Assembly (NCBI GenBank): GCA_035283685.1
Contig: DATETJ010000002.1
Location: 186,001 to 250,000 of the forward strand
Origin: Candidatus Bathyarchaeia archaeon
Lineage (GTDB): Archaea; Thermoproteota; Bathyarchaeia; Bathyarchaeales; Bathyarchaeaceae
Direction of reading: 5' to 3'
Length of the DNA stretch: 64,000 nucleotides
This document shows, in pieces, positions 23,879-31,627 of this stretch. The position numbers and the translations under genes are program-made. The notes under the pieces are model-generated. The model was not told the origin of the DNA and did not search any database. It was given only the letters and a program-made list of their open reading frames with translations. Each line of letters opens with the position of its first letter. Positions within the stretch are counted from its first letter, which is position 1.

Positions 23879-24868
23879 TTACCATGCGTGGGGCAAGTTG
23901 TTCATCACGGCGACGCCCTTGCTGCGCAAAACGCCAAGCCCGATGCGCTCGCTGGCAACAATGCCGAAGACTCCGTTTTTCGGGTCCTCATAGGTCTCAG
24001 TGGTTAGGTCTCTGCGAACCAGCATTATTGCAGCAACCGACTTGTCAACAGCAAACACTTGGTTATAGCCTGTCTGCCCAGTGTCCTGCGGCACAAGACT
24101 CGACTTGAACAACCGCATCGTAAGCGCCTGCCCGATCAGACCACGAGTCAACTCGACTTCCGACGATGGCAAGTACTGGCTATTAATGAACTCAGTGGCA
24201 GTGAAAAGCTCGCTTACCTGAAGCGGACGCATAAACATCGTATCAGGATGAAAATCCTCGCCCTCAATCGCATTCCAAACTTGGACTAGCTTGTTCCAGC
24301 TGAAGTCAGTGCTCAGGCCAGCTTGCTTTGCGCCACCCGCAAGATCCCCAACTGCTATAGCATTGTAAAGGTTCAGGACCTTCTCAGTTTCTTTCTCCGC
24401 GATGCTTCTGCCCAACTCCTCAAGCTGTCGATTGAACACGTTCCACTTGGCGTCTTCAGCAAACTCACGAGTCCATTCAATGCCATCTTTGATGATGATG
24501 TTTGTTTGAATGTCAACAGTGTCATAGCGTTCCCCATGAATGCGCACGGTGCCACTCTCAGACGCCACATAAGCCACAGATTTCTTCGCTCTTGGAAAAC
24601 GCTCCAGCACCTCACTCGTGGTTCTCACATCGGTTATCTGCCTACTGATCAAATTCGGCTTCGCAGCCTCAACCACCGTGTCATGGATACTTCCCAAAGC
24701 TCCAGCCATGTCGCTCAAAATGCCCTCTTTCATCCCCGTCTTCAGATACGCCATGCAAAACGGATTCTTGAAAGCCGTTTTCACCTGCACGTCCACATGC
24801 TGCTTGTACCACTCCTCATTCACAAGCGCTTCGTGAAGCCTTGGCAAAACCAACTCAGGCAAACCCAT
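23879..24868 (-). CDS. Major capsid protein, HK97 fold
   Basis: About 329 residues. The N-terminal arm (to ~residue 70) leads to SESGTVRIHGERYDTVDIQTNIIIKDGIEWTREFAED (the E-loop/spine region, given in parts), a long helix EELGRSIAEKETEKVLNLYN, and FHPDTMFMRPLQVSELFTA typical of the P-domain. The A-domain end is GYNQVFAVDKSVAAIMLVRRDLTTETYEDP, then FGIVASERIGLGVLRSKGVAVM, the usual capsid C-terminus. Subunits form the icosahedral head. It overlaps the stop of the 32-residue gene, and the gap to the next gene (90 bp) fits a separate highly expressed capsid cistron. Confidence 0.85.
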   Translation of the reverse strand: MGLPELVLPRLHEALVNEEWYKQHVDVQVKTAFKNPFCMAYLKTGMKEGILSDMAGALGSIHDTVVEAAKPNLISRQITDVRTTSEVLERFPRAKKSVAYVASESGTVRIHGERYDTVDIQTNIIIKDGIEWTREFAEDAKWNVFNRQLEELGRSIAEKETEKVLNLYNAIAVGDLAGGAKQAGLSTDFSWNKLVQVWNAIEGEDFHPDTMFMRPLQVSELFTATEFINSQYLPSSEVELTRGLIGQALTMRLFKSSLVPQDTGQTGYNQVFAVDKSVAAIMLVRRDLTTETYEDPKNGVFGIVASERIGLGVLRSKGVAVMNNLPHAW

Positions 24869-24966
24869 CATTCCTCCAATCGCTTGACTCTGGCTTCAAG
24901 CTCCCTGACTTTCGCTGTAAGCACTGCATTGTCCCAAACTTCATCCTGCGTCTCTGTGTCACTCAT
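24868..24966 (-). CDS. 32-residue coiled-coil protein
   Basis: ATG 24966 to TGA 24868; the stop overlaps the ATG of the capsid gene and the start lies 6 nt after the cement protein stop. It reads MSDTETQDEVWDN then a heptad helix AVLTAKVRELEARVKRLEE. Too short to assign; tight coupling on both sides supports it as a real gene. Confidence 0.6.
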   Translation of the reverse strand: MSDTETQDEVWDNAVLTAKVRELEARVKRLEE

Positions 24967-24972
24967 AGCCGA

Positions 24973-25401
24973 TCACTTCGCCACGAAAATGCTGATCAAA
25001 TCGTCAGCCGCTGTTGCCGACTGCTCCGCCACACCAAGCTTCAAAGTCCAACTGACCGTCGCTGTCCCACCCTCGTTAATGTCCGCCAAAGCAACGACCC
25101 GTCTGCTTGAATCTGCGCCCTTAACCGCCTTGCCTCGAGTAATCGAGCCGCCGGCTTTCACTTTCACTCTGCCTCGCACACAAACAGGACACATGACGCC
25201 AACAGCCGCATCCTTCACGGCGATCCCAATGCAATTCTGATCTGAAGTGGCAGGGCTTACCTTTCCATCACTGCTCAGGTAAACCGGATCTCCCCTAGTC
25301 ACCGCAGCTGCAGCCTCGTAATCAGCCACGAAAGCGCCTGAAACAGGCTCCAACAAATCGCCAATCGAAAGATTAGGCAACCCAGTTAAATCAGCCATCA
25401 C
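24973..25401 (-). CDS. Capsid cement protein (DUF2190-like)
   Basis: 142 residues (ATG 25401 or 25398). The pattern VADYEAAAAVTRGDPVYLSSDGKVSPATSD...CIGIAVKDAAVG...VRGRVKVKAGGSITRGKAVKGADS is that of DUF2190/phage decoration proteins, small beta-tulip trimers that stabilise HK97-type heads. It lies between the protease/scaffold gene and the capsid gene as usual. Intact. Confidence 0.8.
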   Translation of the reverse strand: MMADLTGLPNLSIGDLLEPVSGAFVADYEAAAAVTRGDPVYLSSDGKVSPATSDQNCIGIAVKDAAVGVMCPVCVRGRVKVKAGGSITRGKAVKGADSSRRVVALADINEGGTATVSWTLKLGVAEQSATAADDLISIFVAK

Positions 25402-25474
25402 TAATCTCTCCTCGTTCCATTTTTGGTTTCAACGGTTTTTGTTCCGCCTACTCCCAGCCACAATAAACCTGTGA

Positions 25475-26530
25475 CTATGAAGGAGCAAACTCACGCAGCA
25501 CAGCCTTAACTCTCTCAGCGAACAGTTTAGGTCCACTGCCAAGCCACCGCAGCTCCGTTGCTCTGTCAGGAAGCGCGCCGCCCAAAGCCTCATGAAAACG
25601 CTTCAACCTCTCCCTTTCACTCTTAGCCTGCTTCCCAGCGTCCACAAGCCTAGCCTCCACCTGCACGAGTTGCCTACGCAAAGCAACCAAATCCTCAGCC
25701 ACGGGCGAAGACTGTTCGCCTCCAGTCGACTCGGTCAGTCCAGGTTTTGCTGCCAGCCCAGCCACCGTGCCCTCTAACTTCGCAAACCTCTCGCTAACCC
25801 AGCTGCTAAACGACTCGAATCTCTGCATAAGCTGAGCAACTTTGTCATCCAACGTTTGGGCTGGTGAAACAACCAACTGCTCCACAACCGCGTTCCAAAA
25901 CCGTATGAACGCATCTTTGTCTCCCGGGGGAAACTTTCTGAGCAGATGAACGCTGGTTAACTCAAAGTTGCGCGGCGCCACGCCATTCATGTATTCGACT
26001 TTGCCGCCGCTACGAAGCCAATTCAACTCAATGCTGACGCCTTTGAACTCCTTGTTGCGAATCCGCTCAGCTACTTCATCGTCGACTACGCCCTCGTATG
26101 CCACGCCATCTTCAACAGGATCGTACCATGACTTGGTGATCATGTTGGGTGGCGGCAGCACGAACAGGTGATCAATGCCGAACGGTTTGCCCTCAAGCGT
26201 GGGCGCAGCCTTCTCTAGCTCCTCCTTCAAATAGACGTGCTCTAAGCCTTCTTCAGGATGAAAGATTCGCTTTGGATGAATGCAGACGCCAGAAACTCTG
26301 CGCCCCTCGAGCTTCATGGACTCGCTGAACAAATGCAACTTCTGATTCTCGCTTTCACCCACATAGATGGGCTTTCCAGCCTTCTGAAAGGCTGTTGTGC
26401 AAATCGCGAAGGCGCTCCCTTTCTCATGCCCCTGCTTCATCACCCGTTGAACACAGTCTTCAAACTCAGACGTGCGCTGTTTCTCCACACTCTGTTCTGT
26501 TTCTTTTTCCTCTGGCAACTTGATTTTCAA
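25475..26530 (-). CDS. Prohead protease/scaffold-type protein
   Basis: 351 residues from a TTG whose TTGA overlaps the portal stop. Residues ~20-50 carry FEDCVQRVMKQGHEKGSAFAICTTAF, a motif common to phage proteins processed with the capsid. Residues ~65-215 look like a DUF2213/DUF2184-like prohead serine protease (KLEGRRVSGVCIHPKRIFHPEE, GKPFGIDHLFVLPPPN, FKGVSIELNW, FELTSVHLL). Residues ~230-351 are helical and charged (QRFESFSSWVSERFAKLEGTV, LRRQLVQVEARL), a scaffold-like tail. It would guide capsid assembly and be cleaved away. The catalytic residues are probably the early His and the GVSIE Ser, by analogy. Confidence 0.7.
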   Translation of the reverse strand: MKIKLPEEKETEQSVEKQRTSEFEDCVQRVMKQGHEKGSAFAICTTAFQKAGKPIYVGESENQKLHLFSESMKLEGRRVSGVCIHPKRIFHPEEGLEHVYLKEELEKAAPTLEGKPFGIDHLFVLPPPNMITKSWYDPVEDGVAYEGVVDDEVAERIRNKEFKGVSIELNWLRSGGKVEYMNGVAPRNFELTSVHLLRKFPPGDKDAFIRFWNAVVEQLVVSPAQTLDDKVAQLMQRFESFSSWVSERFAKLEGTVAGLAAKPGLTESTGGEQSSPVAEDLVALRRQLVQVEARLVDAGKQAKSERERLKRFHEALGGALPDRATELRWLGSGPKLFAERVKAVLREFAPS

Positions 26531-27792
26531 CCTCCAACTTTCGATTGAACTATTACCTCTTGCTCGTCAAGCGGTAACTTTGCAACATCGCGGAGAATCT
26601 TCCGCAACTCCTGAACCGTGATGACGTCACCGCCAACTTTCTCAATTATGCTGACCAAATGGCCCAGAAGCTGCACGAGTTTTTCATAGTCTAGGCTTTC
26701 AGGCATGCCCCAGTTGAGGCGAACCCGCGCCTGCGCCGGGTCCAGACCCGCCTGCGCCACCACCGTGTCAAAAAGATAACGTTCCACCCCACGCTTCAAA
26801 AAGCGTTGAACAGCTTGAACTCGCCTCTCAGCAATCGCTAGAGCTGCCTTTGCGCTGGCTTCAGTGAAACCCGTCTTGGTGACAAGCTTCGCCAACGGCG
26901 TCTGCAAACCCAAGATGAATTCATCTTGCAGTGTTTCCACGTAGAAGTCAAGTCCACGCATGCGCTCGGCCACAATCGGCTGAACCTTAGCTTCAGACCC
27001 AGCTGGCGGGTTGAAAACAAATCTCGACCCGCGTTGAGGAATGCTCTTGATCTGTGCAAAAAACTCTTGAAGCCGCTCCTTGCTCAACCCGGGAAAACTC
27101 CACAACTCGTTGGGCGCGCCAAACATGTAAATCGTGTCGGCCATGCCGCTGTGAATCTTCGCCTTAATCTGATAGAAAGCTTCGCGCGTCTCGCCATTTC
27201 CAATATCTAGTGGCGTGCACAGCGACTGTAGAACGCCTATGCCCAACGGTTTAGCAGTCAAAACATTGTAAGCTAAGTGAATGACTTCATCGCCCTGAAT
27301 CTCGCTCGGTTGGCGCTTCCAATCCAACTCGATTCTGTCAAGATGGCCATCTGCATCAAACTTCACGCCGTTGTCCTTAACGATTTCCAAGGGCAGCAAC
27401 CTGACAAACTCGATTCGCTTGGCGTTGCCAGTCCACCAGAAAACGTTTCCCCAGCCTACCAAATAGCGAGCAGACTCCTGCAACACTTCGTCTATTCCCT
27501 GCTCGGCGCAAAACTCGTCCACCAACTCCTTGCCTGTTCTGCCATCACTTTTCTCAACGTATCCTGTGTTCATCGTGGTGTAGAAGCCTGCACCCGCAAT
27601 TTGATCGGCGAGAAAATCAACACTGGCTCGAGCAGCCAAATCGCCCAAGTAAACCTTACTCATGGTCTTGAAGCTGATGTCAGGCGAGACACCCATAACC
27701 TTCTCAGTCGTGGTCAAAAACAAAGCCGTGCGATGCGTAAGAGCCTCACCAAAACGGCTGAGGACACGCTTCAAAGGATTGAGCATCGCCAT
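26527..27792 (-). CDS. Portal protein
   Basis: About 421 residues from ATG 27792 (ATG 27786 and 27840 possible). Portal hallmarks: YLGDLAARASVDFLADQIAGAGFYT near the start, IDEVLQESARYLVGWGNVFWW, QGDEVIHLAYN...LGIGVLQSL, and the late LGLQTPLAKLVTKTGFTEASAKAALAIAERRV helix, then FDTVVAQAGLDPAQARVRLNW. Portals form the 12-mer DNA gateway of tailed virus heads. It is the first recognisable gene of the operon. The region upstream (27793-28058) holds no terminase. Confidence 0.82.
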   Translation of the reverse strand: MAMLNPLKRVLSRFGEALTHRTALFLTTTEKVMGVSPDISFKTMSKVYLGDLAARASVDFLADQIAGAGFYTTMNTGYVEKSDGRTGKELVDEFCAEQGIDEVLQESARYLVGWGNVFWWTGNAKRIEFVRLLPLEIVKDNGVKFDADGHLDRIELDWKRQPSEIQGDEVIHLAYNVLTAKPLGIGVLQSLCTPLDIGNGETREAFYQIKAKIHSGMADTIYMFGAPNELWSFPGLSKERLQEFFAQIKSIPQRGSRFVFNPPAGSEAKVQPIVAERMRGLDFYVETLQDEFILGLQTPLAKLVTKTGFTEASAKAALAIAERRVQAVQRFLKRGVERYLFDTVVAQAGLDPAQARVRLNWGMPESLDYEKLVQLLGHLVSIIEKVGGDVITVQELRKILRDVAKLPLDEQEVIVQSKVGG

Positions 27793-28070
27793 AGTCAGCT
27801 TCCAACTCCATGTTGTTCTTGGCTTGCCCGAGAAAACCAAAGAATGAAGCCGTGCAGCCCTCTATCTTGAGCCTCTTGCGAGCGTCTCCAACCGTGCGCT
27901 TCACTCGTTGGCTCTCGGGCTGCCAACCTAAGGAATACGCGTTTTCAAAAGATAAGTAGTGTTGTGCGCTTTGCACACCTCAGTTTCGTTTTTCTCTCTC
28001 TGCACTCTCTTCAATTCTAGTTCACAACAATTGGTTTAACCATCATGACCTAAACTCGATGTTTTGCTTG

Positions 28071-28232
28071 GTGAAAAAGACGTTGAGCAAACGACGCTTC
28101 AGCCTGCACATACCTGAAGACCTAGCAGAATGGCTGGAGAGAGAAGCTGCACGTCAAAGTCGCACGCGAAACAACCTAATCAGCAGGATCTTGCAGCAAT
28201 ACCGCAAGAAGCCCAAAACCGCTACTGAGTAA
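28071..28232 (+). CDS. RHH (CopG-like) DNA-binding protein
   Basis: 53 residues from GTG 28071 (in-frame ATG 28059 also available). It shows a strand KRRFSLHIPEDLAEWLEREA and a helix NNLISRILQQYRKK in the ribbon-helix-helix arrangement with a basic N-terminus. It is divergent from the viral operon and just upstream of its first gene, a good place for a repressor of the operon; that role is inferred. Confidence 0.6.
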   Translation: MKKTLSKRRFSLHIPEDLAEWLEREAARQSRTRNNLISRILQQYRKKPKTATE

Positions 28233-28247
28233 AAAGAAGCTCGACGG

Positions 28248-28667
28248 TCAGCGTCCTTTCCTGAAGAACTCTGTGACCTCTACTGCTTTTTCAATGTTCT
28301 TCCTAAGCTCTCGCATGTCTGGCGAAGCGTTTCTATAGTACTCGATTGCACCTCTATCCTTCGATCTAACTACGATCAGGTTTGTTGGATAGAAGTAGTG
28401 GCGAAGCAAGTCTTTGCTGCGCAGCGACTCGTCCTGCGACTCTGGACTGTAGTTGACGTGTATTCTCGTGAACACGACTCGACTTCCATGTTTCTCCACC
28501 AAAGCTTTTGCCAACTTATCGAGCTTCGGCTTTTGTCTCTTACACGCTGGACATCCGTCACGGGTAACGGCGACAACGTAAGCTACACCGAGTCTGGGCG
28601 CCAAAGAATCCAGCGGAGACCTGCCAGTCTTTTCAAGCGTTGTGAACTCGATGACTTTGCCTGTCAC
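28248..28667 (-). CDS. Thioredoxin-like protein with CPAC motif
   Basis: 139 residues. A thioredoxin-fold core is visible: AYVVAVTRDGCPACKRQKPKLDKLAKAL with the redox motif CPAC at 39-42, then VVFTRIHVNYSPES and LLRHYFYPTNLIVVRSKDRGAIEYYRN, where the proline before the strand is the usual cis-Pro neighbour. It may be a thiol-disulfide exchange protein. No signal peptide, so cytoplasmic. Monocistronic, converging on the plus-strand RHH gene. Confidence 0.75.
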   Translation of the reverse strand: MTGKVIEFTTLEKTGRSPLDSLAPRLGVAYVVAVTRDGCPACKRQKPKLDKLAKALVEKHGSRVVFTRIHVNYSPESQDESLRSKDLLRHYFYPTNLIVVRSKDRGAIEYYRNASPDMRELRKNIEKAVEVTEFFRKGR

Positions 28668-28807
28668 AGCCTCTCATGAAGAAAACATCGTATTTAAGCC
28701 TGCTTAGTTTCAGCTAACTCTGAGCTTCTTTGGCTTCTTTTGCTGAGCTACGGTTAAGAACTCGCCTAGGCTTCTCAAAAATGCTTCATCTCGGAGGCTT
28801 ACCCGAA

Positions 28808-28963
28808 ATGGTTCATCAATGTTTAGGTCATCCGTGCGGTGAATGCGAGGAAACCATCAACGGCTTGGGCTACACCTGCCCAGAATGCGGCGTGCACTAC
28901 TGCTACACATGCTCCTACTACGCCCGATGGAAATGCCCAAAATGCGGCAACCAACTAACCTAG
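28808..28963 (+). CDS. Small double zinc-ribbon protein
   Basis: 51 residues from ATG 28808, which lies 10 nt after GGAGG (28793-28797); a longer frame begins upstream but is not needed. Four Cys pairs are arranged as CLGHPCGEC, CPECGVHYCYTC and CPKCG, giving two or more zinc sites of a RING-like or rubredoxin-like kind. Similar small Cys-rich proteins are frequent in archaea and probably mediate protein or nucleic-acid contacts. Not assignable further. Confidence 0.65.
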   Translation: MVHQCLGHPCGECEETINGLGYTCPECGVHYCYTCSYYARWKCPKCGNQLT

Positions 28964-29031
28964 TCACATCCATGATTTCCGCAAATCTTATGAAGAAAAC
29001 ACCATAAAAATGCTGATTTAGTGACTAAAAA

Positions 29032-29418
29032 ATGTCGAAAGACGAAAAAATGCTAGAAGAACTGAGGCGAATACGAGAACTACTCGAACCCAAACCAGCG
29101 CCGCCACCTCCGCCGCCAAAAGGAATGCGCGCCGAATTCATGGACTTCCTCTCAAAATACAAGGTCATGGGACTCGCCGTGGCTTTCATCCTCGGCTTAT
29201 ACTTAGGCGCACTGGTGCAGGCAATGGTAACAGACCTAATCATGCCCATAATAGGCTTAGCCTTGCCCGGCATGGCCGACCTAGCCACACTGGAAGCAGC
29301 CGTCTTAAACCAAATATTCAAAGTAGGACACTTCATAGCAGCATTGATAACCTTCATCATAGTAGCCTTCGTCATCTTCATCATAGTTAAAATAACCAAA
29401 CGAATGGGCGTCGAATAG
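29032..29418 (+). CDS. mscL: Large-conductance mechanosensitive channel MscL
   Basis: 128 residues. A charged N-terminal helix (EKMLEELRRIRELLEP) and a proline run (30s) precede the channel: MRAEFMDFLSKYKVMGLAVAFILGLYLGALVQAMVTDLIMPIIG (pore helix TM1, given in part) and a second span FIAALITFIIVAFVIFIIVKI, then a basic end. It is a pentameric channel that releases solutes on hypo-osmotic shock. The proline-rich N-terminal extension is unusual compared with bacterial MscL. ATG 29032 follows an A-rich leader. Confidence 0.88.
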   Translation: MSKDEKMLEELRRIRELLEPKPAPPPPPPKGMRAEFMDFLSKYKVMGLAVAFILGLYLGALVQAMVTDLIMPIIGLALPGMADLATLEAAVLNQIFKVGHFIAALITFIIVAFVIFIIVKITKRMGVE

Positions 29419-29467
29419 CCTCAAACACTCCATATTTATTTCTACTGCCAACGCTCAATAGCAGTTG

Positions 29468-29746
29468 TTAGCCTAGAACTTGCTCCAAGGGCTGCCAAAA
29501 AGCACACGCCTTGTCAATGAGATGCATCCAAGCGTTTGATTCCTTGAAGCATTTATACTTTCGACGGCTCAGCGCCTCCGCCTCCTGAATCAACGCGTTC
29601 AAAGTAGCAGCGCTCACCTGATCAGGGTTCTGGCTTATTCTGGAACAGGCTTGGATAAGCTTGAGGCTGAGACAAACAGGTGTCTTCTTGTAGATGCAGG
29701 TTCCACAGATCTTAAGTTTGCTGACATGCTGCGAAGCATCTGACAC
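29468..29746 (-). CDS. Cys-containing small protein downstream of an RHH gene
   Basis: 92 residues from GTG 29746, which overlaps the stop of the RHH gene as TAGTG. Cys residues at ~14, 17 and 25 (CGTCIYKKTPVC) and ~34, plus a late CFKE...KACAFW, suggest a zinc or Fe-S site. The middle is helical (NALIQEAEALSRRKYK). No family recognised. Coupling to an RHH regulator suggests a sensor or toxin-like partner, but this is speculative. Confidence 0.55.
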   Translation of the reverse strand: MSDASQHVSKLKICGTCIYKKTPVCLSLKLIQACSRISQNPDQVSAATLNALIQEAEALSRRKYKCFKESNAWMHLIDKACAFWQPLEQVLG

Positions 29747-29886
29747 TAGGCGTCAGCCTCCCTGTAAGCCTTAAGCCCTAACCTGATGAGATGTTCAATG
29801 AACGTGCTTCGCTTTTCTCTGCCTCTGAGCGCCTCTATTTCGCTGAGGAGTTTGCTGTCAATGGTGAAACCGACATGCTGCTTCAA
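29746..29886 (-). CDS. RHH DNA-binding protein
   Basis: 46 residues from TTG 29886 (the frame is open to 30033 but runs into the divergent promoter). It reads KQHVGFTIDSKLLSEIEALRG then STFIEHLIRLGLKAYREADA: strand, helix A and helix B of an RHH dimer protein. The near-palindrome 29912-29937 lies just upstream and could be its operator. It forms a coupled pair with the next gene. Confidence 0.65.
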   Translation of the reverse strand: MKQHVGFTIDSKLLSEIEALRGREKRSTFIEHLIRLGLKAYREADA

Positions 29887-29911
29887 GGCAGAACACCATC
29901 GCTGTATATTC

Positions 29912-29937
29912 AGTGTAACAAGTATACAGAAAACACT
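29912..29937. promoter_or_regulatory. Near-palindromic operator candidate
   Basis: Half-sites AGTGT (29912-29916) and ACACT (29933-29937) surround a central GTATAC palindrome (29922-29927). It lies between the divergent RHH genes starting at 29886 and 29998, where an RHH repressor would bind. Confidence 0.5.
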
Positions 29938-29997
29938 TATTAGGCTTACTGAACAACTTACACTCATCCCACTGTCATGAAAGCTGGTTGCAGAAAC

Positions 29998-30441
29998 ATG
30001 AAAACGCTCAGAATAACCGACGACGTGCACCACAAGCTTACAGCTCTCCTAGGCGAGTTAACCGCCCAAACCAGCAGAATGCAAACCTACACAGACGCGG
30101 TTGAAGCCCTACTCAGGCAATCTGTTGTTCTTCCACCTGAACTCCTAACCCAGATCAAGAGCTTCATCGAAAGCCACAAGCACCTCGGCTACATGACCCG
30201 TGAAGAATTCATACGAGACGCAACACGCTGGAGACTAAGATTCCTAAAAGGCGCATATGAATACGTGGAAGTGCAAAAGGAGAAGTACGAGAAAGCCGAC
30301 TCGGCCGTAAAAGAAATGAACCTGCCGTATCTTGGCGTTGCCGACTTCCTCGACAAACAACTCGAAACCCTGCTCGAAAAACACGCCGAATGGCAGGAGC
30401 GGAAAGAAGAGCAAGAGAAAAGAGAACGAAAGAGAAACTGA
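29998..30441 (+). CDS. RHH-type regulator with basic coiled-coil tail
   Basis: 147 residues from ATG 29998 (ATG 29977 is upstream in frame). The N-terminus MKTLRITDDVHHKLTALLGELT and TYTDAVEALLRQS forms an RHH unit; a second helical segment (YMTREEFIRDATRWRLRFLKG) resembles another RHH half. The C-terminal third is highly charged coiled coil (EKHAEWQERKEEQEKRERKR). Divergent from an RHH gene across a shared operator-like palindrome. Likely DNA-binding; target unknown. Confidence 0.6.
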   Translation: MKTLRITDDVHHKLTALLGELTAQTSRMQTYTDAVEALLRQSVVLPPELLTQIKSFIESHKHLGYMTREEFIRDATRWRLRFLKGAYEYVEVQKEKYEKADSAVKEMNLPYLGVADFLDKQLETLLEKHAEWQERKEEQEKRERKRN

Positions 30442-30593
30442 AGATCTCTGCAACACTTGGCACTTGGATCAACCGTTAGAGAAGGCCAAGGACGTAGGTG
30501 ACAACATGGTGCTTTTGCGCAGAAAGACTTAAGTATCTGCATTACAACTTACATGATACACGTTACACCACATGAAAAGGAAGGATGGAAACA

Positions 30594-30956
30594 ATGGACA
30601 AGAAAGTAGAAGAACACGAGCAGGACGAGCAAAATGAAGAAGGCACCGATGTATGCTGCTGTCACGGAGAAGAATCAGAACTCCTGAAAGGAGCCAAGAA
30701 GAAAATCATGATAAGATTAGCCGGAGACCTAGAAGGCAGAGAAAACGTCGTCATGACCAGGCTAAACGACGACGACCTCAAACAAATAGACGCCCTAGTC
30801 GAGGTTGAAGTCTTCAAAAGCAGGTCAGAGGCTGTAGCCTTCTTCATAAAAGAAGGCATCCAAGCCCGAAAAGACCTTTTTCAAAAAGTAATGCCCACCG
30901 TAGACAAAATCAGAGAACTAAAGGAGCAAGCAAAAAAATCAATGAGTAAAGAATAA
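30594..30956 (+). CDS. RHH/CopG-like regulator with acidic Cys-rich N-terminus
   Basis: 120 residues from ATG 30594, about 9 nt after AAGGAAGG (ATG 30585 is adjacent and also in frame). An acidic stretch (EEHEQDEQNEEG) and DVCCCHGEE precede the conserved part VVMTRLNDDDLKQIDALVEVEVFKSRSEAVAFFIKEGI, an RHH domain with the family's 'SRSEAV..FI.EGI' helix. A C-terminal amphipathic helix follows. The triple Cys plus His could bind metal, suggesting metal-responsive regulation; this is inferred. Confidence 0.65.
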   Translation: MDKKVEEHEQDEQNEEGTDVCCCHGEESELLKGAKKKIMIRLAGDLEGRENVVMTRLNDDDLKQIDALVEVEVFKSRSEAVAFFIKEGIQARKDLFQKVMPTVDKIRELKEQAKKSMSKE

Positions 30957-31121
30957 CCAATCGAACCCCCAGGACTTGCTCGTTCCCTTCTTCTGTAATA
31001 ATTTCTATTTTCGTCGATCCTTGAATCTAGGCAGAAAACAAAGAAACAATTATGGAAAAAAGCTCTAACAGCCAAGTAAGCGAATCTTCCGAGTCTTTTC
31101 ATCAAACGACATTGCAGAATG

Positions 31122-31249
31122 TGGCGGGCCCGCGGGGATTTGAACCCCGGTTCTCCGGCTCTCTCTCAACAATGTGCCCGGAGGCTTACGCACAATTCGC
31201 AATGCTGCGTGAATGTTCGGCGCCTTAATCCGGACTGGGCAACGGGCCC
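31122..31249 (-). tRNA. tRNA gene with probable intron(s), anticodon unresolved
   Basis: On the minus strand the acceptor stem GGGCCCG (from 31249) pairs with CGGGCCC, a D-arm GCC...GGC with class-II-like mismatch follows, and the T-arm CGGGG-TTCAAAT-CCCCG is intact. The discriminator is G and CCA is encoded (31124-31122). The body is 125 nt, about 40-50 nt longer than a normal tRNA, so one or more introns are likely. A hairpin with arms ACGCA/TGCGT and another with CTCCGG/CCGGAG lie in the excess region. The D-arm and discriminator G are most like tRNA-Ser, but I could not derive a paired anticodon stem. Confidence 0.72.
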
Positions 31250-31328
31250 CTAGGGCAAACTGAGTGTTACTAAAGTTTATTAAAGGTTTGAGCAGAGGGT
31301 CGCATTCTCAGAAAATAGAAGTCTGTAG

Positions 31329-31571
31329 CTAGGCGCCAACGAGTGTGCTTGTCTGCAATATTTCTTCTATCTTTCTCATTTCTGTGATTGACGCATCTAG
31401 TTGACCTAGACTCTGGGTTTCAATTCTTACAATAATGTCATAAAGACCATAAGTGACAACAACTTCGGTGACTCCACTTAGCTTACGGAGCTTCGCGGCG
31501 ACTTCGTGCTCAGTTCCTTTCTTCACGATTGCCATAAAATATGCTTTAACAGACTGGTCTTGACTCTTCAT
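31329..31571 (-). CDS. Stand-alone Lrp/AsnC ligand-binding domain
   Basis: About 80 residues from ATG 31571. It matches the RAM domain of Lrp/AsnC regulators without the helix-turn-helix: KAYFMAIVKKGTEHEVAAKLRKLSGVTEVVVTYGLYDIIVRIETQ, then EEILQTSTLVGA. The pattern of strand, helix, 'GV.E...V.G.YD..' strand is typical. Stand-alone RAM proteins bind amino acids or nucleobases and oligomerise; some modulate DNA-binding Lrp partners. It lies between the tRNA gene and a regulator gene. Confidence 0.8.
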   Translation of the reverse strand: MKSQDQSVKAYFMAIVKKGTEHEVAAKLRKLSGVTEVVVTYGLYDIIVRIETQSLGQLDASITEMRKIEEILQTSTLVGA

Positions 31572-31627
31572 ATGCTCACACATCCTTCTGCATTATTAAT
31601 TCACCTTGCCTTAAAACAATTGCCTAT

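Noticed and set aside
24373-24615. 80-residue minus-strand frame inside the capsid gene
   Set aside because: Shadow frame of the major capsid protein.
27746-27976. 76-residue minus-strand open frame upstream of the portal, considered as a terminase remnant
   Set aside because: No Walker or nuclease motif, overlaps the portal in another frame, and lacks recognisable homology.
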